Shown here in pieces: positions 8,056 through 15,699 of a DNA stretch of 23,560 bases. Position numbers and translations under genes: made by a program. How positions within the stretch are numbered: the first letter of the stretch is position 1; the number at the start of each line of letters is the position of its first letter. This stretch comes from Hyphomicrobiales bacterium (lineage in GTDB: Bacteria; Pseudomonadota; Alphaproteobacteria; Rhizobiales; HXMU1428-3). Under the pieces are notes generated by a model. The model saw nothing but the letters and a program-made list of their open reading frames with translations. It made no database searches and was not told the DNA's origin. The stretch lies in assembly GCA_021775385.1 (NCBI GenBank), contig JAJFHW010000318.1:1-23560 (forward strand). The letters run 5' to 3'.

Positions 8056-8517
8056 TTAAGCTTCTTGTCTGCCACCTAACTTGATGAAGACAGCACCCAA
8101 AACAACGCCAAAGATAATGTGAAAGACAAAGGTCATAATCGGCGCCATTGGGCCAACATTCAAACCAAATAACCCGGCACCGCCCATAGGCATAGGTCCG
8201 ATCATCATCATAAGCCAAGCAAATATGCCCAACATTACGCCTTTTATGATCTGGCTATGCGCAGGAATTAAGCTGTTGAACACAGCAAACATGCCGCCCC
8301 ATACCACCGTGCCAATCACAAAATGCATCACCCAGCCAATCATGACATTCGGCTCCATGCCCATCATTTCAGCGACCATATCTGCCATCATATGAACGGG
8401 ATTAAGTTCAGGCATTACACCCATCTTCGCCTTCATCATCATAAGGATCATAAGCACGACGGAACCGGCAAAGCCACCAATCATACCTTTTTTTATTTTC
8501 GAATAATTAAGTGCCAT
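8056..8517 (-). CDS. Methionine-rich four-helix membrane protein (DUF6789-like)
   Basis: This 153-residue polytopic protein has four predicted membrane helices (about 10-30, 60-82, 92-107 and 125-146). It is strikingly rich in methionine: about 25 residues, or 16%, including MMM at 26-28 and a cluster in HMMADMVAEMMGMEP. The overall pattern resembles the uncharacterised DUF6789 family, an attribution made from memory. AGGG precedes the ATG. It is the last gene of the minus-strand train and lies 23 bases after the DUF2721-like gene. Methionine runs in membrane proteins sometimes coordinate copper or respond to oxidation, but here that is only a possibility. Confidence 0.7.
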   Translation of the reverse strand: MALNYSKIKKGMIGGFAGSVVLMILMMMKAKMGVMPELNPVHMMADMVAEMMGMEPNVMIGWVMHFVIGTVVWGGMFAVFNSLIPAHSQIIKGVMLGIFAWLMMMIGPMPMGGAGLFGLNVGPMAPIMTFVFHIIFGVVLGAVFIKLGGRQEA

Positions 8518-8540
8518 AGTCTTTTTCCCTAATGTTGTAT

Positions 8541-8963
8541 TTATATTTTTTGTTTACTAGAATTTTTGTTACCATCCTCGATATGGCGCAGTGAAACCGT
8601 TGCTTCCTGGATAAGAATACCGGAAGCAAAAACAACACAAATAACGCCTATAAGAATGAAACCATTGGAAAGTATCATGCAAATTGGGCTGTTAGAATTA
8701 AACCAGTTTTGATGAATGTTCCCCATCAACGCAGAAAGTGAAAAGCTTCCGACAGCAATGTATTCTGCGACAAGAGCATGATGAAAAAGCCTTACCCGCT
8801 CCATAAGGTCTTCATAAGACCACAGCTCTTTCTTTTTTTCTTCCAGCATAGTTTCACGGATTAAACCTTTAATGTGGAAGTAACGGTTTGATGTGGACAG
8901 TACAAGCATAGCTACGCCAGGTATGAAGGTGAATGGCAATATCCAGGTGTTAAATGCATTCAT
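8541..8963 (-). CDS. DUF2721-like membrane protein
   Basis: The 140-residue protein has three hydrophobic segments: about 5-23 (FTFIPGVAMLVLSTSNRY), 67-83 and 94-114. Between the first and second is a charged helix (LEEKKKELWSYEDLMERVRLFHH). The PGVAMLVLSTSNRY start and the LIQEATVSLRHIE end resemble the DUF2721 family of unknown function. AAGGGG lies upstream of the ATG. It is tightly spaced, 12 bases after the aldehyde dehydrogenase gene and 23 before the methionine-rich membrane gene, and so belongs to the same transcript. Its role is unknown. Confidence 0.65.
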   Translation of the reverse strand: MNAFNTWILPFTFIPGVAMLVLSTSNRYFHIKGLIRETMLEEKKKELWSYEDLMERVRLFHHALVAEYIAVGSFSLSALMGNIHQNWFNSNSPICMILSNGFILIGVICVVFASGILIQEATVSLRHIEDGNKNSSKQKI

Positions 8964-8975
8964 ATCGATACCCCT

Positions 8976-10358
8976 TCAAAACTTAATTACGGCCATTTTA
9001 TCCTGTGTCATATCGTGCATCGTATAGCCGATCCCGCCGGTGTTATATCCCGACTCTCGTCGTCCCGCAAAAGGCATCCAGTCAACGCGGAAAGCAGTGT
9101 GGTCGTTGACCATCACAGCCGTTGCATCTAATTCTTGGACACACTTCATCGCTGTATCAAGATTTTTGGTGTAAACAGAAGCTTGAAACGCAAATGGTAA
9201 GGCATTAGAAGTTTCAATCGCAGCATCTATATCGTCATAGCCATAGACACACACAGCCGGACCGAATATTTCATTTTTAGAAACCTTAGCCTCTGCCGGT
9301 GGGTTTAAAAGCACTGTTGGAGCGTAAGTCGTTTCACTTAATTTTTCGCCGCCACATAAGATTTTTGTACCGTCAGATTTAGCCTCTTCGATCCATTCAG
9401 CCACACGGTCAACCTCTCGAGGTCGAATAAGCGGGCCGCACTCTGTAATCTCTTCAATCGCATTACCAACAACCAGCTTAGATGCACCATCGGCCAATGC
9501 CATCCCAATTTCTTCAGCTAAACTAGAAGGCGCAAAAACCCGTTGTACGGAAACGCAAACCTGGCCTGAATGATAAAACCCCCCTTTTAGTAAAGACGGT
9601 ATCATAGCCTCAACATCGGCATTTTTATCAATAATTACAGGTGCTACACCACCATGTTCCAATGCACAGCGTGTGCCTGGGGCAAGTTTAGAGCGAAGCA
9701 TCCAACCAATATTACCAGAACCAATGAACGAGAAGAAAGCAACACGTCTGTCAGTCAACATCTTTTCAGCTGTCGGAATATCACATGTCACAAAACGACA
9801 CCATTCCTCCGGCAAGCCCGCTTCGTATAAAATGTCGACAAAAGACTTACAAGATAGAGGTGTATCCTTGGCAGGTTTAACCAAAACCGGACAACCCACA
9901 GCAACTGCCGGAGCAACCTGATGCACAATCAAATTCAGCGGATGGTTAAAAGCTGAAACCGCAACCACAGGGCCAATAGGCTCTCGAGTGGTAAAGGCCA
10001 TACGTCCGGCGCCAGCTTCAGTCAGATCCATCGGAATTTCACTGCCTGCCATATGAGACAACTCTTTAATACACAGACTAACTCCATCAATCGCACGCGT
10101 AACCTCAACACGGGCGTCAATCAATGGTTTGCCGCCTTCATTAGCGATCTGGAACGCTAGCTCTTCAAAGCGATCTTCCATGATTTTGGCAGTTTTTTTG
10201 AGTATCTCGATACGTCTATAAGATGGCATCCAGTTCTTGCGATTCCTGAACAGCCGGTGTGCCACTTCCAAATATTGATCAATGGTTTCCCAATTAGTAA
10301 CGGGCACACTACCTATTGGTTTTTGATCGAATGGGTTGACGACTTCAAGTTGGCTCAT
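8976..10358 (-). CDS. NAD(P)-dependent aldehyde dehydrogenase
   Basis: The 460-residue member of the ALDH superfamily oxidises an aldehyde to an acid with NAD(P). Numbered from the ATG at 10358, Asn138 (FNHPLN), Glu234 (ALEHGG) and catalytic Cys268 (HSGQVCVSVQRVF) are all present. The nucleotide-binding FIGSGNIGW turn (about 211-219) and the C-terminal PFAGRRESGYNTGG segment are also seen. The length is slightly short for the family (usually ~480-500). ATG10358 was chosen over an in-frame TTG at 10367 because it overlaps the stop codon of the upstream ThDP-enzyme gene in an ATGA, implying translational coupling. Close to SSADH/lactaldehyde/methylglyoxal-type enzymes in style, it could oxidise the aldehyde made by its ThDP partner. 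The true substrate is not evident. Confidence 0.92.
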   Translation of the reverse strand: MSQLEVVNPFDQKPIGSVPVTNWETIDQYLEVAHRLFRNRKNWMPSYRRIEILKKTAKIMEDRFEELAFQIANEGGKPLIDARVEVTRAIDGVSLCIKELSHMAGSEIPMDLTEAGAGRMAFTTREPIGPVVAVSAFNHPLNLIVHQVAPAVAVGCPVLVKPAKDTPLSCKSFVDILYEAGLPEEWCRFVTCDIPTAEKMLTDRRVAFFSFIGSGNIGWMLRSKLAPGTRCALEHGGVAPVIIDKNADVEAMIPSLLKGGFYHSGQVCVSVQRVFAPSSLAEEIGMALADGASKLVVGNAIEEITECGPLIRPREVDRVAEWIEEAKSDGTKILCGGEKLSETTYAPTVLLNPPAEAKVSKNEIFGPAVCVYGYDDIDAAIETSNALPFAFQASVYTKNLDTAMKCVQELDATAVMVNDHTAFRVDWMPFAGRRESGYNTGGIGYTMHDMTQDKMAVIKF

Positions 10359-12040
10359 ATCAAACAAACCTTTGCTTCTAATTCATCTATCAAAACTTTT
10401 TGGTTTTCTGAATAATCAACAGGTAGGTCAACCAAATGAACGCCGCCAGCCTCAAACGCTTTTTCAAAGGTCGGAACTAGATCTTCCGCACTCTCCACAC
10501 GATGACCGCTAGCCCCATAACTTTCAGCATATTTTACAAAATCGGGATTGCCAAATTCCAGACCCCAATCATCAAAACCAGCATGAGATTGTTTCCAGCG
10601 TATCATGCCGTAAGAGCTGTCATTAAAAACTAAGATCACCAAATTAAGCCCAAGGCGTACAGAAGTTTCCACCTCCTGACTATTCATCATAAACCCGCCG
10701 TCACCGCAAATTGCCATGACCCGGCGATCAGGGTTTAGCATCGCTGCCATCATCGCCGAAGGAAGTCCCGCACCCATAGTTGCCAACGCATTATCAAGCA
10801 GCACTGTGTTTGGTTGATAAGCTTTATAATTACGTGCATACCAGATTTTATAAATACCGTTATCAAGTGCAATTATATCTTTATCGCCCATCACTTTACG
10901 TGTATCCGCTACGAAACGTTGCGGCACAACAGGGAAGCGATTGTCATCAACGCCTTCCGCTACATGAGTTTCCACTTCACCACGGATTTTTTCAAAGAAC
11001 GATTTATCACATTTCACATCACCGCCCAGCTTATCTTTCAACCGCGAAATCGAAGCTGGCAAATCACCTATAACTTCGAGCTGTGGGAAGTAAACTTGAT
11101 CAACCTGTGCTGATTTATAGTTCACATGAATGACTTTCTTACCACCCTCTTCCATGAAGAAGGGAGGTTTTTCAACCACGTCATGTCCAACATTAATAAT
11201 CAAATCCGCGCGCTCAATCGCACAGTGAAGGTAATCGCCATCGGACAGAGCTGCAGTTCCGAGAAACAACTCCGAGCGCTCATCAACAACCCCTTTACCC
11301 ATCTGAGTATTAAAAAATGGAATGCGAGTTGTATGGACAAAATCACAAAGCGCGCTGCGAGCATTCTTACGGTTGGCCCCAGCACCAATAAGTACCAGCG
11401 GCATTTTTGCTTCCCTGATCATCTTAACCGCTTCGTCCAACACATCATCACCAGCCACCGCATAATGGCGCGGATGGGGCTTTATGACCTGTTCATCACA
11501 ATCTTCTGCAGCGATATCTTCTGGCAATTCCAGTAACACAGCACCAGGGCGTTCTTCTTCTGCCACACGAAAAGCCTCGCGTACAATTGCAGGAATGGTA
11601 TTCCCATGTACGATCTGTTTAGACATTTTACAGATCGGATCAAACAGCCCTACCACATCAATAATCTGGAACTGTCCTTGTTTGGATTTTTTAATCGGTT
11701 TTTGCCCCGTGATCATAATCAGCGGCATCCCACCCAAATGTGCATAAGCTGCAGGTGTTGCAAAATTTGTCGCCCCCGGACCAAGCGTTGCCATGCACAC
11801 ACCTGCTTTACCAGTGAGACGTCCATAAGTTGCTGCCATAAATGCTGCGCCTTGTTCATGACGGGTTAAAACCAGTTTGATTTTCGACGTCCGCAAGGAT
11901 TCAACAAAATCAAGATTTTCTTCACCTGGAACAGCGAAGATATGCTCTACCCCTTCAGCTTCTAACGCCTGAACCAATAAATCAGATGCCTTAGTTATCC
12001 TCACATTATCCATTTCAGTTCCTTGTCCTGCTGTGCTCAT
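10355..12040 (-). CDS. Acetolactate-synthase-like ThDP-dependent enzyme (large subunit type)
   Basis: The 561-residue protein has the three-domain ThDP-enzyme fold. The pyrimidine domain starts at about 15 (ASDLLVQALEAEGVEHIFAVPG) and has catalytic Glu62 in LTRHEQGAAFMA. A central domain spans about 195-335, and a pyrophosphate domain carries GDGGFMMNSQE (446-456) and NDSSYGMIRWKQ (473-484). It lacks the usual acetohydroxyacid-synthase AFQE segment, showing GQFQIIDVVGLFDPICK instead, nearer to catabolic enzymes. No small regulatory ilvN-like subunit lies nearby, and the downstream aldehyde dehydrogenase is translationally coupled. This argues for a catabolic or detoxifying ligase/decarboxylase rather than branched-chain amino acid synthesis. 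AGGAAAG supports the ATG at 12040. The substrate is an inference only. Confidence 0.88.
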   Translation of the reverse strand: MSTAGQGTEMDNVRITKASDLLVQALEAEGVEHIFAVPGEENLDFVESLRTSKIKLVLTRHEQGAAFMAATYGRLTGKAGVCMATLGPGATNFATPAAYAHLGGMPLIMITGQKPIKKSKQGQFQIIDVVGLFDPICKMSKQIVHGNTIPAIVREAFRVAEEERPGAVLLELPEDIAAEDCDEQVIKPHPRHYAVAGDDVLDEAVKMIREAKMPLVLIGAGANRKNARSALCDFVHTTRIPFFNTQMGKGVVDERSELFLGTAALSDGDYLHCAIERADLIINVGHDVVEKPPFFMEEGGKKVIHVNYKSAQVDQVYFPQLEVIGDLPASISRLKDKLGGDVKCDKSFFEKIRGEVETHVAEGVDDNRFPVVPQRFVADTRKVMGDKDIIALDNGIYKIWYARNYKAYQPNTVLLDNALATMGAGLPSAMMAAMLNPDRRVMAICGDGGFMMNSQEVETSVRLGLNLVILVFNDSSYGMIRWKQSHAGFDDWGLEFGNPDFVKYAESYGASGHRVESAEDLVPTFEKAFEAGGVHLVDLPVDYSENQKVLIDELEAKVCLI

Positions 12041-12059
12041 AGTATTTTCTTTCCTAAAA

Positions 12060-12578
12060 TTATTGTTCTTGCGGCACTTCTATAACCACAACATCGCCCT
12101 TGTTCGCCGGGGCTAGAGGAATTCTTTTTGTCCAGCCAAATTTAAACCTGGCATCCAGCTTTGTTTCGATCTGGTAATAACGGAAAAATTTCGTGACAGA
12201 AAATATGGGTTTAAGTCCAGCGATATGTTCTTTTTTCAATTGTTGGATTTCGATTTCCAGGTCAAGCGCCCGCGGCACCATACTTGCCGCATCTTCTCCC
12301 TGCAAATCAGTTATGTTTTCCGAAAACTGCTTAAGTAGACCAAGCCGTACTTTTTCCTTTTTCTTGATTTTTGCGCGATAGTCATCATAGGCGGGCCAGA
12401 ATTTTTCGGCTTCCATTTCATTCAAGCCGAGATTTTCGGCTACAATAGCCTTGCGTTTCGCTTCACGGATCTGACGTGTGACCTCAAAGACCGTATTCGG
12501 ATCAGGTTTGTGTTGCGCATGCACCGACCCACTCAATAAAACAATAGCACCAAGAAGAATTAAAAATTTAAACTGCAT
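12060..12578 (-). CDS. Small exported helical protein, Spy/CpxP-like in style
   Basis: The 172-residue product (MQFKFLILLGAIVLLSGSVHA) has a Sec signal peptide cut after about residue 21. The mature part is charged and mostly helical, containing LGLNEMEAEKFWPAYDDYRAKIKKKEKVR and a second helix pair rich in Glu/Lys, then an aromatic FFRYYQIETKLDARFKFGW stretch. The start at 12578 was preferred over an ATG 7 codons earlier because AAGGA lies 8 bases upstream of it. The helical layout recalls periplasmic Spy/CpxP/LTXXQ proteins, but the LTxxQ motif itself is not evident. It lies 19 bases before the ThDP-enzyme gene and is probably co-transcribed. Function unknown. Confidence 0.7.
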   Translation of the reverse strand: MQFKFLILLGAIVLLSGSVHAQHKPDPNTVFEVTRQIREAKRKAIVAENLGLNEMEAEKFWPAYDDYRAKIKKKEKVRLGLLKQFSENITDLQGEDAASMVPRALDLEIEIQQLKKEHIAGLKPIFSVTKFFRYYQIETKLDARFKFGWTKRIPLAPANKGDVVVIEVPQEQ

Positions 12579-12751
12579 TTTCTTGTTCCTTTTCAGCATT
12601 GATGTTTTGAGGAACCTTCTGTCCTCTTATTAATCTCACGCTGCGTTCCGAGGTCATCCCCCCTCCCCACAATCAATGGAGAATAAACAATTGTAAATTT
12701 TTCACATATCTATCTGTCTTGGCTATAATTGTTAAAACAATATGCTCGGCA

Positions 12752-14320
12752 CTAACTACAATAACTCCCACCTGTTATTTCTGGCTGAGGCGCTAAAGAA
12801 GTGGCGACATCCTGATATTCCGGCAACACATCTGGGCGCGGAAACAATTCATCCATCGGGATGGATCTACCGTTATTTTGGACAATACGTACATGTTTGC
12901 GCCCCATCAAGCGAGGCCTGACCACGCCGCAAGAATGAGAGATCACCTCAACTTCATGCACCATATTCTTGCAGTAATTGGCAACCTTCACAGCCTTGTT
13001 TTCCGGATTAAGTCCTTTTTGCAAACGAGCATTATGCGTAGTAATGCCAGTCGGGCAGGTGTTTTTGTTACATTTAAGTGCTTGAATGCAGCCAAGAGAG
13101 AACATAAAACCGCGCGCAGAAGTCACAAAATCGGCACCCGCCGCAATTGCTCCAGCAACCTCTGACGGTGTCACAAGTTTGCCTGAAGCGATCAACCTGA
13201 TCCGATTACGTAGCCCGTACCTGTGCAGAATATCTGAAACCAGCGGCAAAGACTCCTTAACCACCAACCCTACATTATCCATCAGCGGCATCGGTGCGGC
13301 GCCCGTTCCACCATCACCGCTATCCACGGTAATAAAGTCCGGAGCGTACTCAATGCCATGTTTATGAATTTCTTCGCATAAGTTTTCAATCCAGCCAAAA
13401 GAGCCAACCACTGCTTTAAAGCCTACCGGCTTGCCTGTAACTTCGCGAATATGATTAATCATACCAAGCATTTCACCAGGACTGTTAATTTCAGGGTGGC
13501 GGTTTGGTGAAATAGAATCCACTCCGGCAGGAATACCACGAATTTTGGCAATTTCGGGCGTCACCTTAACCGCAGGCAAAATACCGCCCTTACCAGGTTT
13601 CGCACCTTGGCTCATTTTCAGCTCAAACATGCGCACCTGTTCATGCGCTGCGACCTCTCTTAGTTTATCATCACATAGCTGGCCTTCAGCATTTCGCACA
13701 CCGTATTTAGCCGTGCCTATCTGCATAACGATATCTGCACCACCTTCCAGGTGGTAAGGCGACAAGCCGCCCTCACCTGTATTCATCCAACACCCCGCCA
13801 TTCTTGCGCCATTAGATAGCGCGCGGACAGCAGGCGTCGAGAGGGCGCCATAACTCATGCCGGAGATATTAAAAAACGATGGAGCTAAATAGGGGGTCTT
13901 GCAATACGGACCGATCTGAACCGCCTGCATCTCAATTGCATCTTGATCCAAAGTCGGAAACGGACAATTGACAAAAATAGCCGTTCCAGGTGGTGTCAGG
14001 TTCTTGGTCGAGCCAAAAGCGACCGTATTATCATGCCCCTGCGCGGCCTTATGAATCCATTCACGCTCGGCGCGATTAAAGGGCATTTCCTCGCGATCCA
14101 TAGCGAAAAAATATTGGCGAAAAAACTCACCCAACGTAGAAAACAAATAGCGAAAACGCCCCACAACAGGATAATTCTTGCGAACAGCGTCCTTGGTCTG
14201 CGTCACATCTAATATGAACATGACAATTACGGCCAGAACACCCAAACCTATAGCCGAAACAAACAGCGTTGATAAAAGCTGCAAACCAGTCATGACAAAA
14301 TCATGTGAAACCATATCCAT
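12752..14320 (-). CDS. Membrane-anchored glutamate-synthase-type FMN/[3Fe-4S] protein
   Basis: The 522-residue protein corresponds to the FMN-binding central domain of GltB as a separate polypeptide; the glutaminase (GATase) and C-terminal GXGXG domains are absent. An N-terminal membrane helix (about 14-37) anchors it. Core features are NISGMSYGALS (151-161), the GEGGLSPYHLEGG strand/loop (182-194), SQGAKPGKGG (237-246), TVDSGDGGTGAAP (331-343) and a Cys-x5-Cys-x4-Cys cluster (Cys411, Cys417, Cys422; GCIQALKCNKNTCPTG) equal in spacing to the GltB [3Fe-4S] ligands. GGAGA precedes the ATG. Without an ammonia-channelling partner it is unlikely to be a normal glutamate synthase. It is more likely an FMN oxidoreductase of unknown substrate. 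It sits 60 bases after the TetR gene. Confidence 0.88.
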   Translation of the reverse strand: MDMVSHDFVMTGLQLLSTLFVSAIGLGVLAVIVMFILDVTQTKDAVRKNYPVVGRFRYLFSTLGEFFRQYFFAMDREEMPFNRAEREWIHKAAQGHDNTVAFGSTKNLTPPGTAIFVNCPFPTLDQDAIEMQAVQIGPYCKTPYLAPSFFNISGMSYGALSTPAVRALSNGARMAGCWMNTGEGGLSPYHLEGGADIVMQIGTAKYGVRNAEGQLCDDKLREVAAHEQVRMFELKMSQGAKPGKGGILPAVKVTPEIAKIRGIPAGVDSISPNRHPEINSPGEMLGMINHIREVTGKPVGFKAVVGSFGWIENLCEEIHKHGIEYAPDFITVDSGDGGTGAAPMPLMDNVGLVVKESLPLVSDILHRYGLRNRIRLIASGKLVTPSEVAGAIAAGADFVTSARGFMFSLGCIQALKCNKNTCPTGITTHNARLQKGLNPENKAVKVANYCKNMVHEVEVISHSCGVVRPRLMGRKHVRIVQNNGRSIPMDELFPRPDVLPEYQDVATSLAPQPEITGGSYCS

Positions 14321-14380
14321 TTAGTTCTCCCTAAAATTTAAACTCCAAAATACAGAACAGCCACACTGCAATAGGTAAAA

Positions 14381-14983
14381 TTACGCGCCAATGGCTAACA
14401 TTGCTATCGCCTCTATTTTTTTTAATGAGGCTTTATTTTTTTTCGGACCTTTAGCGATGTTCATCAAGCCTCTAAAAAGACAAGACAGGTAATCTGTTAG
14501 AACTCTACTGTCACTATCGTTTGATATTTCTTTGTTTTTTTTAGCCGCTTCAATGCAATCAAATATAAGTTGTTCCTGACCAGAGATAATTCTATCGATC
14601 CTGTCATTAATCTTTTTACTAACAACTTCTCTTTCCGTGACAGTATTGACCAAAAGGCAGCCATAACAATCATCTGTCAGAGCATAATCAATCCTGTCCT
14701 TTAGAAACTCTCTTACATTTTTGATCCCAAGAGGTTCACAGCTTAAAATTTCAACAGTCTTTAGATTTCGTTCATCCAGCGTATAATGTTTGACGCAAGC
14801 TAAAAACAACCCTTCTTTGTCTCCAAATTCCTTGTACATACTGTGTCGGTTCAAGCCTGTAGTTTTTACAAGCTCATCCATAGAGGTCGCCTCGTAGCCT
14901 TTTCGTAAAAAAAGCTCTGTAGCAGCAGTCAAGGCATCCGTTATTAAGACAGCGGTTTTATTTTTTTTTACCCGCCTAACCAT
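14381..14983 (-). CDS. TetR/AcrR-family repressor, cysteine-rich, NemR-like layout
   Basis: The 200-residue regulator has an N-terminal TetR helix-turn-helix (about 10-58; ITDALTAATELFLRKGYEAT, then TGLNRHSMYKEFGDKEGLF). Its ligand domain contains six cysteines (63, 82, 106, 109, 143, 168), including DDCYGCLLVNT. That GCL segment matches the position of the redox-sensing cysteine of NemR, although the motif also occurs in other TetR proteins. GAGAGG stands about 8 bases before the ATG. A perfect 20-bp palindrome at 15041-15060 lies 58 bases upstream and is the obvious operator. Being first in the minus-strand train, it probably represses itself and the downstream FMN, ThDP and dehydrogenase genes. 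The inducer is unknown; an electrophile or aldehyde is plausible. Confidence 0.9.
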   Translation of the reverse strand: MVRRVKKNKTAVLITDALTAATELFLRKGYEATSMDELVKTTGLNRHSMYKEFGDKEGLFLACVKHYTLDERNLKTVEILSCEPLGIKNVREFLKDRIDYALTDDCYGCLLVNTVTEREVVSKKINDRIDRIISGQEQLIFDCIEAAKKNKEISNDSDSRVLTDYLSCLFRGLMNIAKGPKKNKASLKKIEAIAMLAIGA

Positions 14984-15040
14984 AGAAAAAACCTCTCTAA
15001 GTTTTAACTAGAATATTTATTAAACTTTGTTTACAACGTT

Positions 15041-15060
15041 TATAGAACGATCGTTCTATA
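15041..15060. promoter_or_regulatory. Perfect 20-bp palindrome, probable TetR operator
   Basis: TATAGAACGA followed directly by its reverse complement TCGTTCTATA gives a gap-free 20-bp palindrome. It sits 58 bases upstream of the TetR start and about 235 bases upstream of the divergent membrane-protein gene. Palindromes of this form are typical TetR-family operators. No other copy was seen in the window. Confidence 0.75.
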
Positions 15061-15294
15061 TGATCAAGCAAATATTATCAGGCTTAGTTTAGAGTGGTAA
15101 TTATCGTTGCCATATAGAGTTTTAAAATAGAATTTAACATCCAATAGCTGGTTTACTTAAACATCAGTCAAAATAAATATTTCTGAAAACATGAACCATC
15201 AAAAATGTTAAAGAGTAATAATAACTATCAACTTGCAATTAGCGCCTTTAAAATCAAAGTGGCCTAAGCAGCATATGCCTTCAGGAAGAAACGC

Positions 15295-15699
15295 ATGAAA
15301 TTAACAACCGCATTACCACTTTGGGCAAGAACTGTTATTGCCCTGCTTGCAACCTTTGGTCTACTTGGTGTGGTGCCTGTTAGTTTAGCTGAATTGCGCA
15401 CTGGCAATGGCTGCCCCAGCTTAGGTCCTATTCCAGCTTGTCACATAGTAACTATATCCTATGGGCTCATATTGGCCGCAGCTCTTAGCTCTAGGCTCTG
15501 GTCATTGGGGTTGTTCTATCTTGGCTGGGTCCCTGTTTTTTTGCTTGCAGCAGGAGGGTCTTTTTTCGAATTTTTAGGACAGAATGTGTGCCCCCAAACA
15601 GAAGGCGGATGGCCGAAATGTTACTTTTCACTGGGACTTGCCCTTGCCATAGCGACGCCACTTCTAGTCTATTTTTTCAAGCCTCGACAAAAGAGCTGA
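15295..15699 (+). CDS. Four-helix membrane protein with two cysteine pairs (unknown)
   Basis: The 134-residue protein has four predicted membrane helices (about 10-31, 50-66, 69-90 and 110-128). Two extracytoplasmic loops each carry a cysteine pair: CPSLGPIPAC (Cys40, Cys49) and CPQTEGGWPKC (Cys99, Cys109). The two halves repeat the same order of helix, CP...P-x-C loop, helix, so the protein looks like an internal duplication. The layout is reminiscent of disulfide-exchange membrane proteins (DsbB/VKOR style), but no Cys-x2-Cys motif is present. A GGAAGA ribosome-binding site supports the ATG. It diverges from the TetR gene across the 20-bp palindrome. I do not recognise the family; function unknown. 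Confidence 0.75.
   Translation: MKLTTALPLWARTVIALLATFGLLGVVPVSLAELRTGNGCPSLGPIPACHIVTISYGLILAAALSSRLWSLGLFYLGWVPVFLLAAGGSFFEFLGQNVCPQTEGGWPKCYFSLGLALAIATPLLVYFFKPRQKS

Noticed and set aside
8012..8218. Minus-strand frame overlapping the methionine-rich membrane gene
   Set aside because: It overlaps the real gene in another frame and continues into the convergent gap without a start signal.
10780..11869. Several plus-strand open frames opposite the ThDP-enzyme gene
   Set aside because: They lie antisense to a strongly supported coding region, have no ribosome-binding sites or recognisable domains, and are explained by the codon use of the real gene.
10355..12040. Calling the ThDP enzyme ilvB/ilvI
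   Set aside because: No small regulatory subunit is adjacent, the AFQE segment of biosynthetic enzymes is changed, and the gene is coupled to an aldehyde dehydrogenase; a specific symbol would overstate the evidence.
12697..12729. TATAAT-like box on the plus strand between the exported-protein and FMN genes
   Set aside because: No -35 box stands at a proper distance and the strand is opposite to all genes there.
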